From: Rhodocyclaceae bacterium
GTDB taxonomy: Bacteria > Pseudomonadota > Gammaproteobacteria > Burkholderiales > Rhodocyclaceae
Direction: 5' to 3'
Assembly: GCA_029982755.1 (NCBI GenBank)
Contig: JARRBR010000020.1
Coordinates: forward strand, 1 to 33,564
DNA length: 33,564 nucleotides
Shown: positions 30,901 to 33,564 of the stretch, piece after piece
Position numbering within the stretch: position 1 is the stretch's first letter
Layout: the number at the start of each line of letters is the position of its first letter
Translations under genes and position numbers: made by a program
The notes under the pieces: model-generated
Seen by the model: the letters and a program-made list of their open reading frames with translations, nothing else
The model's database searches: none
What the model was told of the DNA's origin: nothing

Positions 30901-31026
30901 GTGATCGTCGGGGGCTTGCTGATCGGCACCTTCTTCACGCTGTTCGTGGTGCCGACGGTGTATACCCTGCTCGCGCGCAGGACGCGCACCGCGGAAATGC
31001 CGGAGGCGCAGCAGGCAGCGGCTTGA
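27955..31026 (+). CDS. RND family efflux pump permease (AcrB/MexI-like HAE1 type)
   Basis: 1023 aa: MVISELCIRRPVFATVLSLLVLLVGLMSYSRLTVREYPNIDEPVVTVDTTYRGASAEIVESQVTKPLEDSLAGIEGV...LALVLAIGLVVDDAIVVLENIYRHIEDG. Confidence 0.95.
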   Translation: MVISELCIRRPVFATVLSLLVLLVGLMSYSRLTVREYPNIDEPVVTVDTTYRGASAEIVESQVTKPLEDSLAGIEGVDVLSSISRQERSQITVRFRVERSADSAAADVRDRVSRVRQRLPDDIDEPVIAKVEADASPIIWVAFSSDRHAPMEISDFANRVIKPRMQTLPGTADARLFGDRRSAMRVWLDRDRLAAFGLTVQDVEDAIRRQNVELPAGRIESREREFAVVAQTDLTQPEQFGAIVLRQGDTADAYPVRIRDVGRVEVAPESERTSVRFMGQPAVSIGLIKQSVANPLDLKRGLDEMLPRLQAELPEGMTMTIANDTTVFIERSIEAVFSTIWEAVLLVAAVCLFFLRNWGAMLVPLVTIPVSLVGAFTLMLVFGFSINTLTLLALVLAIGLVVDDAIVVLENIYRHIEDGMAPLAAAFRGAKEIGFAVVAMTITLAAVYAPVAFMTGRTGKLFTEFALTLAGAVIVSGFVALTLSPMMCSKLLRHEPKHGPIYNGIERFLSWLTAGYRGVLQAALGARWLVMLVFAVVAGSSVWLMGQLKTELAPLEDRGRVVGMFTGPEGATLDYMARYAAEIERIYAALPEVDRYLVIAGNPTVSQGISFVGFGDWAERERKAGEIAAELQPKLRAVPGVNAFPIMPASLGQSVRSRPVSFVVSTSESYDELARVADRFLDEMRDNPGFVSPDTDLKLTMPELAVEVDRDRAADLGVAVDVIGRTLESMLGGRQVTRYKQDAEQYDVIVQVGADERRDPHDIRDIYVRARNGDMVPLTSVVKVSERVAPRELNHFGQRRSVTISANLAPDYALGEALQWMDDTAARILPPGYSTDYDGQSREFKTSSQSLTLVFLLALAFIYLVLAAQFESFRDPFIIMLTVPLSMTGALGALWLAGGTLNVYSQIGLVTLVGLITKHGILIVEFANQLREQGRDLVEAVVEAAVLRLRPILMTTGAMVLGSVPLALATGAGAESRQQIGWVIVGGLLIGTFFTLFVVPTVYTLLARRTRTAEMPEAQQAAA

Positions 31027-31051
31027 TCACGTCCTTGCGGCACAAAAGACT

Positions 31052-31117
31052 CGCGGCTTCCGCCGCTCCCACGGGGCGCCGAGGCGATCGGCACCCGTGG
31101 GAGCGGCGGAAGCCGCG
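31052..31117. repeat. REPIN-like inverted repeat (two REP-type arms in opposite orientation)
   Basis: Perfect 24-bp arms CGCGGCTTCCGCCGCTCCCACGGG (31052-31075) and CCCGTGGGAGCGGCGGAAGCCGCG (31094-31117) separated by 18 nt, in the intergenic space between convergent genes. Confidence 0.85.
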
Positions 31118-31153
31118 ATCATCTGCGCGACGGCTTTCGCCGCCCGTCGTCGC

Positions 31154-31375
31154 TCAGCTTTCGGTCTCGAGCTTCTTCAGGTAGGCGTAGATCTGGTCCT
31201 TGACCGCCAGCTTCTCCTTCTTCATCACCTCGATCTCGAAACCGGTGCCCGGGACCACGTGGGTCTCGATGTTGTGGATCTTCTGGTCGAGTTCGTTGTG
31301 CTTGTCGAAGAGCTGGGTGAAGTGGCGGTCGGAGTGCTTGAGACGGGTGATCAGGTCGCGGTATTCGGGAAACAT
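31154..31375 (-). CDS. DUF465 (YdcH-like) family protein
   Basis: 73 aa: MFPEYRDLITRLKHSDRHFTQLFDKHNELDQKIHNIETHV...EIEVMKKEKLAVKDQIYAYLKK. Confidence 0.93.
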   Translation of the reverse strand: MFPEYRDLITRLKHSDRHFTQLFDKHNELDQKIHNIETHVVPGTGFEIEVMKKEKLAVKDQIYAYLKKLETES

Positions 31376-31581
31376 GGCGGAGCTCCTGGAGTCAGGGTTG
31401 TGGAAAGCCTGGAAGGGTCGGATGCTCGTTTCAAGGCCAGTCTACTCCCCCGTCCGGTGCGCGGCCAGCGCTGCGGGCAGCCCCGAAGGGGCCATCGCAG
31501 CCCGTTGCGGGCGGTTCCGGGCACAGCGGGAAATCGCCCGATTGCGCCCCCAAGCTCGGCTGCTCGCGACCGCATTCCCGA

Positions 31582-32127
31582 TCAGCCGAAGAGGTAGGGG
31601 AAGAGCCGCGCGCGCTCCTCGGCGGTCAGCGCCTTCATGCGCGCGATGTTGCGCTCGGGGATGCCATCGACGTCGGGATGGTGCTCGATCGCCTTCTCCA
31701 GGCTCTCCTCGCGGATGATGTGCAGCAGCGGCCAGGGCGAGCGGTTGGTGAGGTTGCCGGGATCGTCCGCCTCGGTGTCGGCGAACTGGTACTGCGGGTG
31801 GAAGCTCGCCACCTGCAGCTCGCCTTCCCAGCCGAACTGCTCCACCCACAGGTCCACCGCGTCGAGGAAGTCGTTGTAGTCGGCGAAGTCCTCGAGCATG
31901 TCGGGGATGGCGAGCAGCGTGGTTTCCAGCTCGGCCACCGGGGTGTCGGCCAGGCGCTCGAGCTCGGCCTGCAGGTCGTCGAGCAGGGCTTCGGGGGTGG
32001 TGGCGTGGCTGACCGCGATGCGCACGCGCTTCTCGCGCCGCGGGCGGGCGGCGAAGGGACAGAGGTCGAGGCCGATGACGACCTCGTCGAGCCATTGCTC
32101 GACGTCGGCGATGATCTGTTCATCCAT
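31582..32127 (-). CDS. DUF1415 family protein
   Basis: From ATG 32127: MDEQIIADVEQWLDEVVIGLDLCPFAARPRREKRVRIAVSHA...FHPQYQFADTEADDPGNLTNRSPWPLLHIIREESLEKAI. Confidence 0.93.
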   Translation of the reverse strand: MDEQIIADVEQWLDEVVIGLDLCPFAARPRREKRVRIAVSHATTPEALLDDLQAELERLADTPVAELETTLLAIPDMLEDFADYNDFLDAVDLWVEQFGWEGELQVASFHPQYQFADTEADDPGNLTNRSPWPLLHIIREESLEKAIEHHPDVDGIPERNIARMKALTAEERARLFPYLFG

Positions 32128-32213
32128 GGGTGGGCTCCTGAGGAAGGGGAATGGCGGCCGCGCGCGCGGCGCGGGCGGCGTAGTGAATGAGCGCGGGCGG
32201 GTGGCGCACGACC

Positions 32214-33182
32214 TCAGCCCAGCGCATGCAGCTGGCGCAGCGCGGCGCGCAGCACCGCATCGGGCAGGTCGGGGCGCAGGCAGTCGAGCTCGACGAAGCC
32301 CGGCCAGGTCTCGCGGAACTGGCGCTGCCAGGTGAGCTGGCGCTTGGCGAGCTGGCGGGTGGCGGCGATGCCCTTGAAGCGCAGTTCGTCGTAGCCGATC
32401 TCGCCGTCGAGGTATTCCCAGGCCTGGCGGTAGCCGACGCAGCGCATCGAGGGCATCGCCGGATCGAGCCGGTAGCGCGCGCGCAGGCGGCGCACCTCGT
32501 CGACGAAGCCGGCGTGCAGCATGGCGTCGAAGCGCTCCGCGATGCGCGCATGCAGCACGCTGCGATCCGAGGGCGCGAGCGCGATCGGCAGCAGGCGGCA
32601 GGGCAGGGGGGCGTCTTCCTTCCGCGCATAGCTCTCGGCGAGCGGACGGCCGGTGAGGCGCACGATCTCGAGCGCGCGCTGGATGCGCTGCGCGTCGCCC
32701 GGCTCCAGCCGTGCGGCGGCCTCGGGGTCGAGGCGGGCGAGCTCGGCGTGCAGCCCCGGCCAGCCGCGCACCGCAGCCTCCTCGTCGATGGCGCGGCGCA
32801 GTTCGGGATCGGCCGCCGGCAGATCGGACAGGCCGTCGCGCAGGGCCTTGAAGTACAGCATCGTGCCGCCGGCGAGCAGCGGGACGTTGCCGCGCCCGAC
32901 GATCTCGCCCATCAGCCGGACGGCGTCGGCGCGGAAACGCGCGGCGGAGTAGCTGTCCTCGGGCGAGACGATGTCGATCAGATGGTGCGGGCACAGCGCC
33001 CGCTCCGCGGCCGTCGGCTTGGCGGTACCGATGTCCATGTCGCGATACACCAGCGCCGAGTCGACGCTGATGATCTCGATCGGCAGGGCCTGCGCCAGCG
33101 CCAGCGCGCTCGCGGTCTTGCCGCTGGCGGTGGGGCCCAGCAGGAGCAGGGCGGGGGGGGGGCTAGGGGTCGTGGGCGTCAA
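32214..33182 (-). CDS. miaA: tRNA dimethylallyltransferase
   Basis: [76 protein letters not shown]. The ORF-track start at 33182 is a TTG codon, so the true start is uncertain. Confidence 0.95.
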   Translation of the reverse strand: MTPTTPSPPPALLLLGPTASGKTASALALAQALPIEIISVDSALVYRDMDIGTAKPTAAERALCPHHLIDIVSPEDSYSAARFRADAVRLMGEIVGRGNVPLLAGGTMLYFKALRDGLSDLPAADPELRRAIDEEAAVRGWPGLHAELARLDPEAAARLEPGDAQRIQRALEIVRLTGRPLAESYARKEDAPLPCRLLPIALAPSDRSVLHARIAERFDAMLHAGFVDEVRRLRARYRLDPAMPSMRCVGYRQAWEYLDGEIGYDELRFKGIAATRQLAKRQLTWQRQFRETWPGFVELDCLRPDLPDAVLRAALRQLHALG

Positions 33183-33313
33183 GCGGTCGGGGGGAGGAGG
33201 GCGCGCAGCCGGTTACGGTCGGACCGGGGCGACCGACTGCGTGATAGTAGGGAGGTGGATTATCCCTCAGGTCGCCCGACTGGAGGAAAGCCTAGGCGAT
33301 CAAGAAAGCAAGA

Positions 33314-33341
33314 AGGCGATGCCCGCCGCGGGACATCGCCT
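33314..33341 (-). terminator. Putative intrinsic terminator (minus-strand transcript) upstream of miaA
   Basis: Inverted repeat with 8-bp outer arms AGGCGATG/CATCGCCT. On the minus strand it is followed by the T-rich TTCTTGCTTTCTTG. Confidence 0.6.
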
Positions 33342-33352
33342 CCGGATCTGCT

Positions 33353-33397
33353 TCAACGCAGGGCGCGCAGTTGCTCGAGCGTGGGGTGGGTGAGCAT
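33353..33397 (-). pseudogene. istB: istB remnant (IS21-family ATP-binding protein), first 14 codons then premature stop
   Basis: Minus-strand ATG at 33397 reads MLTHPTLEQLRALR*, matching the conserved IstB N-terminus as I know it (ML.HPTL.QLRALRLDGM...), then diverges immediately to TGA. Confidence 0.65.
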
Positions 33398-33437
33398 CGT
33401 GGTTTCTCCGGCGCGGGTGGTTAATGGGGTGGGTCGA

Positions 33438-33456
33438 GCCGTTACGGCGTAACGGC
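33438..33456. repeat. 19-bp palindrome between istA and istB remnants
   Basis: GCCGTTACG-G-CGTAACGGC, perfect 9-bp arms with a 1-nt centre. Confidence 0.8.
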
Positions 33457-33465
33457 GCTGCGGGG

Positions 33466-33564
33466 TCAGTGGTAGTAGTGCGCGCCGCGCAGGTTGGCGT
33501 GCGCATCGGGCAGGGCGAGTTCGGCCTGTTGCGGCGCACTCGCCGGCAGCGGTGCGCGATCGAG
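33466..33564 (-). CDS. istA: IS21-family transposase IstA, C-terminal end (continues beyond window)
   Basis: Minus-strand frame open from the window edge reads ...LDRAPLPASAPQQAELALPDAHANLRGAHYYH*. The H-x-N-[LIV]-R-G-x-x-Y-Y-H ending is typical of IstA. Followed by an IstB-like start. Confidence 0.6.
   Translation of the reverse strand, partial: LDRAPLPASAPQQAELALPDAHANLRGAHYYH

Noticed and set aside
33300-33539. 79-aa minus-strand ORF MRRNRPNSPCPMRTPTC...
   Set aside because: Out of frame with the istA end and the istB start, and it spans both plus the palindrome. Best explained as a spurious frame over an IS remnant.

Overview
High-GC chromosomal window that looks betaproteobacterial, probably Rhodocyclales (Thauera/Azoarcus-like). 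The taxonomy is inferred from gene order and composition and was not tested. Most of the window is housekeeping: ilvB-ilvN-ilvC (minus strand, ilvC truncated by the window start), an RDD membrane protein, a Kef-type antiporter translationally coupled to a tandem universal stress protein, pepN, a CBS-domain protein, panB-panC, a deoxynucleoside kinase, a DUF486 protein, folK, pcnB, a HAD hydrolase, hda, an AI-2E/PerM-family permease, purM, an RND efflux adaptor and permease, a DUF465 protein, a DUF1415 protein and miaA. A more accessory stretch (about 18.6-26.6 kb) carries poorly characterised genes: a stand-alone GHKL/HSP90-like ATPase next to a small membrane protein, a ubiquitin-like/Mut7-C RNase/zinc-ribbon protein with a Pro-Asp repeat N-terminus, a DUF2157 plus DUF4401-GDYXXLXY membrane pair, and a small Cys-rich exported protein. 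Small-scale structures include a 24-bp-arm REPIN-like inverted repeat after the RND permease, a decayed IS21-family remnant (istA 3' end plus the first 14 codons of istB) at the right edge, a poly-C(10) tract at the 5' end of miaA, a 30-codon uORF whose stop overlaps the probable TTG start of purM, and an NtrC-like palindrome upstream of panB. I found no CRISPR array, tRNA or rRNA. I see no complete, convincing novel multi-gene system. The GHKL ATPase locus is the best candidate.
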